Below are positions 23,778 to 30,709 of a DNA stretch of 45,291 nt, in pieces. The stretch spans positions 1 through 45,291 of the forward strand of contig UQDE01000016.1 in assembly GCA_900539735.1 (NCBI GenBank). The letters are read 5' to 3'. Each line of letters opens with the position of its first letter. Positions within the stretch are counted from its first letter, which is position 1. The DNA comes from an uncultured Collinsella sp. GTDB lineage: Bacteria > Actinomycetota > Coriobacteriia > Coriobacteriales > Coriobacteriaceae. A program made the position numbers and the translations under genes. The notes under the pieces were generated by a model. It was given only the letters and a program-made list of their open reading frames with translations, searched no databases and was not told where the DNA came from.

Positions 23778-25034
23778 CTACTTGTAATACGTCTTGAACA
23801 GTTTAAAGTGGCGCAGCTTGGTGTGCCACATGCGCAGCCAGCGGTTAAAGACAAAGTCGCCCTTCATAAACGAGGGGTCGGCGCCCTTGCCTTCCTTGGC
23901 CAGGCGATGCACCTTAGCGCGCAACTCGGGATCCTTGACGTATTTGTCGACGACGCCCATGGGGACGACCATCCACAGGGCCTCGTCCTGCGCCGTCACA
24001 AACTCCGGCTCAAACGGGCGGTTGAACACATACTCGTCCACCACATACTTGGCAACGTTAAAGCCGCTGTTGGTGACATAGTAGTTGCTGCGGCCCTGGC
24101 GGGTGTTGAAGTCGAAGAACTTAAACGAGCCATCGCGCTCGTCATACTTCACGTCAAAGTTGGAATAACCAACAAAGTTCAGGTCCTCGAGCAGCTTGCG
24201 CACGCCGCCCATGAGCTCGTCGTTGGGTTCGGTGATGATACAGGCATGGTTGCCAACGCCATGGGGCTGATGCTCCTCGAGCAGTACGTGGCCCAGGCAC
24301 ATCATGCGTACCTTACCGTTGCGATCGGAATAGCTGGTGAGCACGCGCATGTACTCGTCGTTGCCGGGCACGCGGTCCTGCAAGATCAGGTCATCGGTGT
24401 AGCCGCTGGCGTACGAGTCGCGAATGACCTGCGCAAGCTCGGCGCGATCGGCAATCTCATAAGCCTTCTTCTGGCCCTCGAACTCATGCTGCCACCACAT
24501 GATGCCGTCGGACGGCTTCAGGATCATCGGGAACGGGAAGTCGATCTGGTCGAGCACCTCGGCCGGCGCCTCGCCTTGCGCGTTGAGCATCTGCGCCGTA
24601 AAGGTAAACGTATGCGGATACGGCACGCCATGCTTCTCGCACAGCTCGTAGAAGATCTCCTTCTTCTGGCACTGCTCGAGCATGCTGTAGGGCGCGTAGG
24701 GCGCGACGATGTTATCCGCCAGCTCATCGGCATCCTTTGCCTGAGCCACCAGGGCAACATAGTTATCGCCGCAGCCCATCAGGACAATCGTCTTATCGGC
24801 ATGCGCCTGGGCAATGCCATTGACGATTTTGAGCATCACGGGCATGGTGTCGATGTCGACGTTGGGCGTGTAGTCGATAATCTGGCTTCGATACGCAGGG
24901 CCCGTCTGATACTTGCCAAAGACCAGACTCTTGACCTGATACTCCTCGTAGAAGGCGCGCGCCACCGAATAGGCGTTGATGTCGCCACCGAGCAGCACGG
25001 GAATGAACTCGCGCTCTGTAAACTGCAATGCCAT
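23778..25034 (-). CDS. ATP-grasp ligase, probable D-aspartate ligase (Asl-type)
   Basis: This 418-residue protein has an ATP-grasp fold: an N-terminal FIPVLLGGDINAYSVARAFYEEY block, ATP-binding residues around PFPMILKPSDG (about 165-176) and ILQDRVPGNDEYMRVLTSYSD, and the metal-binding region KYDERDGSFKFFDFNTRQGRSNYYV. Length and order of motifs match Asl(fm) of Enterococcus faecium, which adds D-aspartate to the Lys side chain of the peptidoglycan precursor in the cytosol. The adjacent aspartate racemase strongly supports this. The gene starts at ATG 25034. Alternatives are other carboxylate-amine ligases of the same fold. Confidence 0.85.
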   Translation of the reverse strand: MALQFTEREFIPVLLGGDINAYSVARAFYEEYQVKSLVFGKYQTGPAYRSQIIDYTPNVDIDTMPVMLKIVNGIAQAHADKTIVLMGCGDNYVALVAQAKDADELADNIVAPYAPYSMLEQCQKKEIFYELCEKHGVPYPHTFTFTAQMLNAQGEAPAEVLDQIDFPFPMILKPSDGIMWWQHEFEGQKKAYEIADRAELAQVIRDSYASGYTDDLILQDRVPGNDEYMRVLTSYSDRNGKVRMMCLGHVLLEEHQPHGVGNHACIITEPNDELMGGVRKLLEDLNFVGYSNFDVKYDERDGSFKFFDFNTRQGRSNYYVTNSGFNVAKYVVDEYVFNRPFEPEFVTAQDEALWMVVPMGVVDKYVKDPELRAKVHRLAKEGKGADPSFMKGDFVFNRWLRMWHTKLRHFKLFKTYYK

Positions 25035-25270
25035 GGAAACTTCCTATCGTGAACTGCCCGCACAACGGGCGGTCTTAGTGCAACCGATTCATTTTAGCGT
25101 GCCAAACCGCCAGTACCCAAAGTTCCACCGTATCTATGGCAATCGGAGGGGCATCGGAGGGGCAAACTCGGCGCAAAGACGGCACTCACCGCTGTACGAC
25201 AACGGACAATGAACCTACCGTTGTTGTAGGATTCAACATATTGTCAATCTCATAAGCGAAAGGCGCACGC

Positions 25271-25904
25271 GTGCCCCAAGAACATCTGACCGACGACCCC
25301 ATCCTTGACGCTGCAAAACGCGAGCTAGCGGAACGCTCACAGACAACCGCTCCCCCTACGCACCGCCAGCAACGCCTACGAAGGACCCGCCTGTATCGTC
25401 TCGATTAACACGTCGACGCACAAAGGCACACGCAAGTCGCCCGTCGCCGATGGGCACGATACCGTCATTGAACAGTTTGGTCTCGCTTCCGATGCGCACG
25501 CCGGGCACTGGCACCGCCAAGTCTCGTTTTTGGCCGCAGAATCAATCCAGACGGCTCAGCATCGCGGGCTCGATGTGCACGAAGGCGACTTTGGGGAGAA
25601 TTTCACCACACAAGGTATCAACTTGCTTTCGCTCCCCTTGGGCACACAGCTCAAGATCGGCAACGACGTTCTGGTCGAGATCAGCCAGATCGGCAAGGTC
25701 TGCCACACCCGCTGCGCCATCTACTATCTCGCCGGTGATTGCATCTTTCCCCACGAGGGCATTTTCGGTGTGGTGCTTCGAGGCGGAGAGGTGCATGTCG
25801 GAGACGATATCCAAACAGTCAAGCTCGGCGACGGCACGTGTTCTTTCACCCCAGCCGAGGCGCTCGAAGAAATTGAGCAGGCTCGCCGCGAAGGAACCCT
25901 ATAG
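25271..25904 (+). pseudogene. MOSC domain protein with a frameshift near the N-terminus
   Basis: From about 25357 one frame encodes a MOSC domain (AYEGPACIVSINTSTHKGTRKSPVADG, then GDFGENFTT, LPLGTQLKIG, and GKVCHTRCAIYYLAGDCIFPHEGIFG with the conserved cysteines), ending at 25904. MOSC proteins bind molybdenum-cofactor sulfur or act in cofactor handling. That frame has a stop (TAG 25326) and no start before TTG 25530. The expected N-terminus, GTG 25271 reading MPQEHLTDDPILDAAKRELA, is in another frame. Removing one C from the CCCCC run at 25352-25356 joins them as TTAPLRTASNAYEGP. Either a frameshift mutation or a base-call error. Confidence 0.75.
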
Positions 25905-26031
25905 GTGCAAAACCCCATGTTGGAGTAGCCCTTAAGGCGTGAATCTGCGATCAAACCGAGTTCCGTAACGTTAAAGTTGAACTCTATGGTTTCTCAACAA
26001 TTCACTATAACTGCAGGTCAAAGCCAAAGCC

Positions 26032-26074
26032 TCAAGTTCAACTTGACCCTTTGGAACCTTTAAGGTTCAAGTTG
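26032..26074. promoter_or_regulatory. Overlapping palindromes before the secreted coiled-coil gene
   Basis: TCAAGTTCAACTTGA (26032-26046) is a perfect 15-base palindrome, and CAACTTGACCCTT (26039-26051) also pairs with AAGGTTCAAGTTG (26062-26074) with one mismatch. A third GTTGAAC half-site lies near 25975. The stretch is AT-rich and ends about 65 bases before the start codon, so a repressor site or a switching leader is plausible. Confidence 0.45.
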
Positions 26075-26138
26075 AGGTCGAAAGCAGTAGTAGAATACCG
26101 TTCGAACCATAACCTACGATTGATTGCAGAGGGATTGG

Positions 26139-27272
26139 ATGCAGCATTCGAATCATCGCGTCGCAGCGCTCATCGCGTCGAAGCCGGCTCGTATCATCAC
26201 GAGCGCCGCACTCGCTGTCGCACTGACTGCCACGCCGATGCTCTCCCCCGTTGCGGCATATGCCGCCTCGCAGGCAACGCAGGATCAGCTTTCCGCCGCG
26301 CAGCAAAAAATCGAAGCCGCCACGAGCGCCTACAACGATGCCCGCACCAAACTCGACGACCTGCAAAAGCAGATCGACTCCAATGAGGCGAGCATCGAGG
26401 AAATCGAGGCCAAGCTTCCCGAGCAGCAGGCCAAGGCAAGCTCCGCCATGCGCGATCTGTACAAGTACCAGAAGGGCACCAATCCCATCGTGAGCTTCCT
26501 GGTCAACGCGCAGAGCCTGGGTGAGTTCATCACCACCTGCAAATACACCAACCAGATCACGAGCTCGAGCGTCGATGAGATCGAAGAGCTCAACAACATG
26601 CAAACCGAACTCGAGCAGAACAAGGCCGAGCTCCAGCAGGCCAAGTCCCAGCTTGAGGCAGAACAGAAAAACGCCGAGGATTCGCTGGCGCAGGCCCAGC
26701 AGCTCCGCAGCGAGGCGCAGGCAAAAGCCGAGCAGGAAAATGCCGCCGAGCTCGCCAAGCTTGAGGCCGATAAGGCCGCTGCCGCCGAGAAGCTCTCGGG
26801 CGAGGGCGTAAGCGGCAGCAATTCCAGCAGTCAGGCCACCAACACCAACACCACCATCGACACCACGGTGAACAACGTCAATACCGGTAATTCCGATTTC
26901 GATTCGTTCATTAATGAGTGGACGAGCCGCATCGATAATTATCTTGCCGGGTCCCCCATGGCAGGCCAGGGCTATAACTTTGCCGTCGCCGCTTGGAATA
27001 CCGGTGTCGACCCCCGTTGGTCCCCCGCCATCGCCTGCATCGAGAGCACCAAGGGCACTTATTGCGCCAATTCCTACAACGCCTGGGGCTGGAGCGCTCG
27101 TGGCGGCGGTTGGCGCAGCTTTGGCAGCTGGAGCGAGGGCATCTCCGCTCATGTTGCCTATCTGGGCGCCAACTACGGCTCCACCCTTACCCCTGCAGCG
27201 GCCAAAAAGTACTGCCCGCCCACATGGCAGGACTGGTACAACAAGGTCGCCGCTCAGATGAACCGCATCTAA
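26139..27272 (+). CDS. Secreted coiled-coil cell-wall protein (PcsB-like) with lysozyme-like C-terminal domain
   Basis: This 377-residue exported protein has a long signal peptide (about 1-42; IITSAALAVALTATPMLSPVAAYA). Residues about 45-225 form a coiled coil of the PcsB type (QDQLSAAQQKIEAATSAYNDARTKL through EAEQKNAEDSLAQAQQLRSEAQAKAE), including the conserved YQKGTNPIVSFLVNAQSLGEF. A Ser/Asn/Thr linker follows. The C-terminal 115 residues (YNFAVAAWNTGVDPRWSPAIACIESTKG to the end) resemble lysozyme- or glucosaminidase-like domains, with CIE a candidate catalytic glutamate. The TTG at 26124 is in frame, but AGAGGG (26128-26133) serves the ATG at 26139. Likely peptidoglycan cleavage at division. 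Confidence 0.85.
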   Translation: MQHSNHRVAALIASKPARIITSAALAVALTATPMLSPVAAYAASQATQDQLSAAQQKIEAATSAYNDARTKLDDLQKQIDSNEASIEEIEAKLPEQQAKASSAMRDLYKYQKGTNPIVSFLVNAQSLGEFITTCKYTNQITSSSVDEIEELNNMQTELEQNKAELQQAKSQLEAEQKNAEDSLAQAQQLRSEAQAKAEQENAAELAKLEADKAAAAEKLSGEGVSGSNSSSQATNTNTTIDTTVNNVNTGNSDFDSFINEWTSRIDNYLAGSPMAGQGYNFAVAAWNTGVDPRWSPAIACIESTKGTYCANSYNAWGWSARGGGWRSFGSWSEGISAHVAYLGANYGSTLTPAAAKKYCPPTWQDWYNKVAAQMNRI

Positions 27273-27282
27273 GTGCAACTGC

Positions 27283-27312
27283 AAAGGGCCCCAATGGGGC
27301 CCTTTTCTTTTA
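27283..27312 (+). terminator. Intrinsic terminator
   Basis: AAAGGGCCCC (27283-27292) pairs with GGGGCCCTTT (27296-27305), followed by TCTTTT; it closes the coiled-coil gene and overlaps the end of the convergent kinase gene. Confidence 0.9.
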
Positions 27313-28719
27313 GGTAGCGGAGGTATCGACGACGCCGGTCGCATTGGCAACCGCGACTATGACGATCATGCATAGGAGCAGCACACCCAATGCCTTGAGC
27401 CAGAGTTTCGCGAGTTTCTTGCCGCGATAGCTGTCGAGCAGCGCGAATCGCCGACGAAGACGACGCTTGTCGAACAGCGCAAAATGCATAAGCACCATAA
27501 GGCCATCGACAAAGAAAAAATACTCGATTATGAGAAGCCACGTCGGGTAGCTTTGGTTTGCTCCCGTGGGGTGAAAGACGGCAAAGTGACTTCCGGCAAA
27601 GAACACAAGCAGCGAGAAGAAGACGAGCGTATTCCAAATGCGCCCCAGAGACTCCGGAACGCGAGAGAGCAGACCGCATGCAGTGGAGGCGGCAGGCCTA
27701 GGAAGCCCTGTGGGGTTCTGGAGTCCTTGGGGCGTCAACACCGTCTCCGAGGCCGGAGTACGGACAAGCACAGGCGCAGGAGGCCGCACGGGGCGACTTA
27801 GATCGTATGCCGCGCGCGTCGCCCGTCCCAACGCTTCCGCGCTCGCAAAACGCTTGGCCGGGTCGAGCGCCATCGACATGCAGACGGCATCGGCAAGTGG
27901 AGTGGGAATGCCGCATGCCTCACATTGCTCGCGCATGTCGAGCCCTGGTTTAGGGTCGACTCCCGTCAAGCAAAAGAACAACAGGGCCCCAAGTGCGTAG
28001 ACATCGCTGCGCACACTCGTCTGCCCAAACCCATACTGCTCGGGCGGCGCATAGGGTCGCGTGCCAAACTTGACGGTGTCGGCATCGGCGCCTTCGCGCC
28101 ATACGCGCGCGATCCCCAGGTCGATAATCACCAGCGATGAAAATGCCAGGCCGTCATCAGGCGTATAGTTGGCACCTGCCGCGATGATATTCGACGGCTT
28201 GAGGTCGCGATGGATCACCGGCGCCGACGTCTCCCCCACCATTGCAAAACCGGCATGGAGCTCGCCCACGGCATCGCATAGGGCAGGATACAATTCACGC
28301 GCATAATCGGGGGTGGCTCCCAGACGGTCCACCAGCGCCCCGAGTGTCTCCCCTTCGATGTATTCCATAACCACGTTGAGCTCGTCGCCCACACGACGAC
28401 AATCGACGATTCTGGGCAGGTGCTCAAAACGCCTGCCTGCCCGCTGAGCGGCAAACAGACGCTCGTATGCCCCGCCGATTTGAGCCGAAGCATCGATGCG
28501 TTTACGAACAAAGGGACCGAGCGAACCACCGCCGGTTCCTTCAAAGTACACGAGCTCGGTTGTTTCGACGGACGAGCGCTTAAGTACACGCTCCACGCGA
28601 TAGCTGTCGTCGCGATCGAGCGACGCCAGGTGCTCGGCAAGCGCTGCGGTCAGCTCGTCATCGGAATATGTTGGGCTCTGAGTATCCATAGCCTCCATCA
28701 TAGCGCAGGGCGCAGACAC
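27310..28719 (-). CDS. Ser/Thr protein kinase with C-terminal membrane segments
   Basis: This protein of up to 469 residues has an N-terminal Hanks-type kinase domain (about 40-310 in the longest frame). The catalytic lysine K73 (FVRKRID), HRDLKPSN at 170-177, the metal-binding DLG at 200-202 in place of DFG, and GTRPYAPPEQ are clear. The glycine-rich loop is not canonical (KRSSVETTELV). A Pro-rich linker leads to two or three membrane helices (about 360-470), so the kinase domain faces the cytosol. The start is uncertain: GTG 28719, ATG 28701 and ATG 28689 are possible and none has an ideal site. The HTH gene 68 bases upstream on the same strand is the likely functional partner. Confidence 0.9.
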   Translation of the reverse strand: MSAPCAMMEAMDTQSPTYSDDELTAALAEHLASLDRDDSYRVERVLKRSSVETTELVYFEGTGGGSLGPFVRKRIDASAQIGGAYERLFAAQRAGRRFEHLPRIVDCRRVGDELNVVMEYIEGETLGALVDRLGATPDYARELYPALCDAVGELHAGFAMVGETSAPVIHRDLKPSNIIAAGANYTPDDGLAFSSLVIIDLGIARVWREGADADTVKFGTRPYAPPEQYGFGQTSVRSDVYALGALLFFCLTGVDPKPGLDMREQCEACGIPTPLADAVCMSMALDPAKRFASAEALGRATRAAYDLSRPVRPPAPVLVRTPASETVLTPQGLQNPTGLPRPAASTACGLLSRVPESLGRIWNTLVFFSLLVFFAGSHFAVFHPTGANQSYPTWLLIIEYFFFVDGLMVLMHFALFDKRRLRRRFALLDSYRGKKLAKLWLKALGVLLLCMIVIVAVANATGVVDTSAT

Positions 28720-28787
28720 CCCATGGCATCTGCGCCCCGTTCGCTTGCATCGTTGTTCGGCAGCTCCGCCGGCTCAGATATCAGCCG

Positions 28788-29210
28788 CTAACTCACCGTC
28801 TCCTCGCCAAAGCGATACAGCTCCTCGTTGACCTTTTGGAGGCTGCACCCGCGATCGATGCAAAAAATGATAATCGCATCGCGGCGGTCCTTGCAGTTAA
28901 GGACGCTTACCCCGGCAGCCGTCAGCACACGGTTGGTTTCTTTGAGCGTCAGCGCCATCGCAAAGGCAATCTGCAGCACCTTATTGCGGCTCGGATGCCG
29001 CGCACCGGTAAAGATCTGATAGCCAAAGGTCTCATTGAGATCGGCCATACGAACCACGCGCGAGCGCTCCAAGCCCTTTTCCTGCAGTAGCTGCTTCAGG
29101 TAGTCCGAAAGCGACGGGGCGGCAAAGTCGTGTTCTTTGATATAGCCATCGATGTTTGGCGCGTCGAGAAGCTCATTGAGTAACTCGTCAGTCAGCTTTT
29201 TATCGGGCAT
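28788..29210 (-). CDS. HTH (XRE-like) partner of the Ser/Thr kinase
   Basis: This 140-residue cytosolic protein has a cI-like helix-turn-helix at about 33-90: LSDYLKQLLQEKGLERSRVVRMADLNETFGYQIFTGARHPSRNKVLQIAFAMALTLKETNRVL. The C-terminal half, with LNCKDRRDAIIIFCIDRGCSLQKVNEELYRFGE, is typical of small regulators found next to Ser/Thr kinase genes in gut Firmicutes and Actinobacteria; I recall this pairing but could not check it. The gene has GGGAGG before its ATG, lies immediately upstream of the kinase and downstream of the FxLYD gene. It may be a kinase substrate. Confidence 0.8.
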   Translation of the reverse strand: MPDKKLTDELLNELLDAPNIDGYIKEHDFAAPSLSDYLKQLLQEKGLERSRVVRMADLNETFGYQIFTGARHPSRNKVLQIAFAMALTLKETNRVLTAAGVSVLNCKDRRDAIIIFCIDRGCSLQKVNEELYRFGEETVS

Positions 29211-29242
29211 ACGACTTCACCTCCCCCAGTGCATACAACATG

Positions 29243-29686
29243 CTAGAAACCGCTTACGTCCGAACGCTCCCAACTGGCGACCTGATCGGGAGACACCGTG
29301 CCCAGCGCCTCGAACTTCCAGGAGCCGCCCGCCTTCAGATGATTGGTGTTTGCAAGAGCCGTTCCAACCTGGTTGCCATCAGCATCATACAGAACATACT
29401 CAATCTGAATGTAGCTCTTTTCCTTGTCCGTGTTATTGGTCAGCGTCCCCGTGATCTTATAGGCAAACTGATTGGAAGTGTCTTCAGCCTCGTCAGCAAT
29501 GGTATACGGTTCTTGCGGTTCTTTTTGCTCCTCAGCCTGCTGTGTCGTCCCGGCAGGTTTTGCCGAATCGCTCGCAGGCGAATCGGTTGAGTTGCCGCCC
29601 ATAGAGCCCACGGCACCGACAATAACCAGCACCACGATGACGCCTAGGACAATCTTACCGATCGGCTTCTTTCCCTCTTTTGCCAT
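29243..29686 (-). CDS. Membrane-anchored FxLYD domain protein
   Basis: This 147-residue protein has a short basic N-terminus, one membrane helix (about 11-30; GKIVLGVIVVLVIVGAVGSMGG), a disordered Ser/Pro/Glu-rich linker and a C-terminal beta-rich extracytoplasmic domain. The domain carries YKITGTLTNNTDKEKSYIQIEY, VLYDADGNQVG and LKAGGSWKFEA, which matches the FxLYD-type fold. Function is unknown. It is first in a probable unit with the HTH and kinase genes. Its ribosome binding site (AGGAAGGA) lies inside the arm of a perfect inverted repeat at 29692-29745. Confidence 0.8.
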   Translation of the reverse strand: MAKEGKKPIGKIVLGVIVVLVIVGAVGSMGGNSTDSPASDSAKPAGTTQQAEEQKEPQEPYTIADEAEDTSNQFAYKITGTLTNNTDKEKSYIQIEYVLYDADGNQVGTALANTNHLKAGGSWKFEALGTVSPDQVASWERSDVSGF

Positions 29687-29691
29687 TATTC

Positions 29692-29745
29692 ATCCTTCCT
29701 ACGATCCGGCTACCGTGCCGGCACACAGCACATCGTAGGAAGGAT
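29692..29745 (-). promoter_or_regulatory. Hairpin sequestering the FxLYD ribosome binding site
   Basis: ATCCTTCCTACGAT (29692-29705) and ATCGTAGGAAGGAT (29732-29745) are perfect 14-base arms, with an inner CCGGC/GCCGG hairpin (29706-29710, 29717-29721). In the minus-strand transcript the 3' arm contains AGGAAGGAT, the ribosome binding site six bases before the ATG at 29686, so the folded leader would block translation. Confidence 0.65.
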
Positions 29746-29850
29746 TAAACTTGAATTCATTAGCTGAGAGCTAAGGTTGCGGTAAACGGCCAATGCAGTT
29801 ATCCAAACGCCGAGCAAACGCACTTTGCGCGACCGTCTGCCGGCAGCGCA

Positions 29851-30174
29851 TCAACCCACCGTGACGGATTCCCCGGTAAAGGCACTGACCATCAACAGGA
29901 CAAAGAACACCAGGTAGCTGACACTCAGCGGGTACGCAATGACCAGGAATACAACCCAGCCGACATTGGTTTTACCGCCGGCACGGCGTCGCTCGCGATT
30001 GCGGCAGAGCCAAATCGTCACGCCGATGGCAGTGATAAACAGTACGAGTGCCGCCGCAGCCAGCCCAGCAAGCGCAAACATCACGCCAATGCTCACAGCA
30101 ATAACCGGAAGCAACAACAAGCCGCATCCACACCCACCGGGACTATAAACGGCAGACTGTCGGCGTCGTTCCAT
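29851..30174 (-). CDS. Small membrane protein, unknown function
   Basis: This 107-residue protein has three or four hydrophobic segments (about 18-50 as two adjoining helices, then 75-105) separated by the basic loop CRNRERRRAGGKTN. The GGCGCG stretch near the N-terminus is unusual. I do not recognise a family. GGAG precedes the ATG at 30174; the longer frame from 30204 would overlap the antitoxin stop. It directly follows the higA gene on the same strand and may be co-transcribed. Confidence 0.65.
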   Translation of the reverse strand: MERRRQSAVYSPGGCGCGLLLLPVIAVSIGVMFALAGLAAAALVLFITAIGVTIWLCRNRERRRAGGKTNVGWVVFLVIAYPLSVSYLVFFVLLMVSAFTGESVTVG

Positions 30175-30203
30175 CGTCACTCCAACCTCAATATCTTTGA
30201 GCA

Positions 30204-30545
30204 CTACAACGCAGCGGCCTGCTGGACAGGAACGATCTTATTCAGCTCCGGTTCGATCCGCCTTTTCTCGGCCTCAAGGTCAAACGCCACCTGAGCGCGC
30301 AGCCAATAACCATCCGTCAGGCCAAAATAACGGCAAAGACGGAGGTCGGTGTCGGCCGTCACGCGACGTTTTCCCAAGACAATCTGCCCGATACGCTGAG
30401 CCGGAATCCCAGTCTCTTTCGCAAGGCGATATTGAGAAATGCCCATGGGAACAAGAAACTCCTCTTTGAGAAGCTCACCAGGAGTCACCGGCGACAGCAA
30501 ATCGGCCGAAGTCTCATCACTTGTGATAATCGACGATTTCGACAT
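30204..30545 (-). CDS. higA: HigA-like antitoxin (XRE family)
   Basis: This 113-residue protein has the HigA/VapI layout: SPVTPGELLKEEFLVPMGISQYRLAKETGIPAQRIGQIVLGKRRVTADTDLRLCRYFGLTDGYWLRAQVAFDLEAEKRR. The helix-turn-helix is at about 40-60. HigA binds and neutralises the RNase toxin HigB and represses its own operon. The start at 30545 gives the expected N-terminus; the frame is open further upstream only because it overlaps the toxin remnant. The toxin gene that should precede it is reduced to its last 28 codons. A 13-base palindrome at 30619-30631 may be the operator. Confidence 0.88.
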   Translation of the reverse strand: MSKSSIITSDETSADLLSPVTPGELLKEEFLVPMGISQYRLAKETGIPAQRIGQIVLGKRRVTADTDLRLCRYFGLTDGYWLRAQVAFDLEAEKRRIEPELNKIVPVQQAAAL

Positions 30546-30603
30546 TCCAAGCCATCTCCTGTCTCCACTCAAAACAGACCCGATAGCGCTCATTACGATG
30601 CAA
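30517..30603 (-). pseudogene. higB: Remnant of higB toxin (C-terminal end only)
   Basis: In a frame different from higA, bases 30603-30517 read LHRNERYRVCFEWRQEMAWN followed by VEIVDYHK and a stop. This is the canonical HigB/RelE-fold C-terminus (N-x-RYRV-F-W, then VEIVDYH). The fragment overlaps the higA start, the usual higB-higA overlap. An in-frame stop lies at 30604-30606 and the next 100 bases contain no N-terminal part in any frame, so about two thirds of the toxin is deleted. Confidence 0.75.
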
Positions 30604-30618
30604 TCATAGTATGGCCTT

Positions 30619-30664
30619 ACGTTAGTAACGTCAAACGTTTCTATAGACTTACATCTCTATTATA
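30619..30664 (-). promoter_or_regulatory. Candidate promoter and operator for higA
   Basis: ACGTTA-G-TAACGT (30619-30631) is a perfect 13-base palindrome just downstream of a minus-strand TATAAT (30664-30659), the expected position for autoregulation by HigA. No good -35 is visible. TTGTTC/GAACAA half-sites flank at 30673-30694. Confidence 0.5.
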
Positions 30665-30709
30665 TCGTACGTTTGTTCGTGTTTTCTAGAACAAATAGTC
30701 CTTCACGCC

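Noticed and set aside
23460..25052. 530-codon plus-strand open frame opposite the racemase and ligase genes
   Set aside because: It is antisense to two recognisable genes, spans their intergenic junction and has no recognisable domain.
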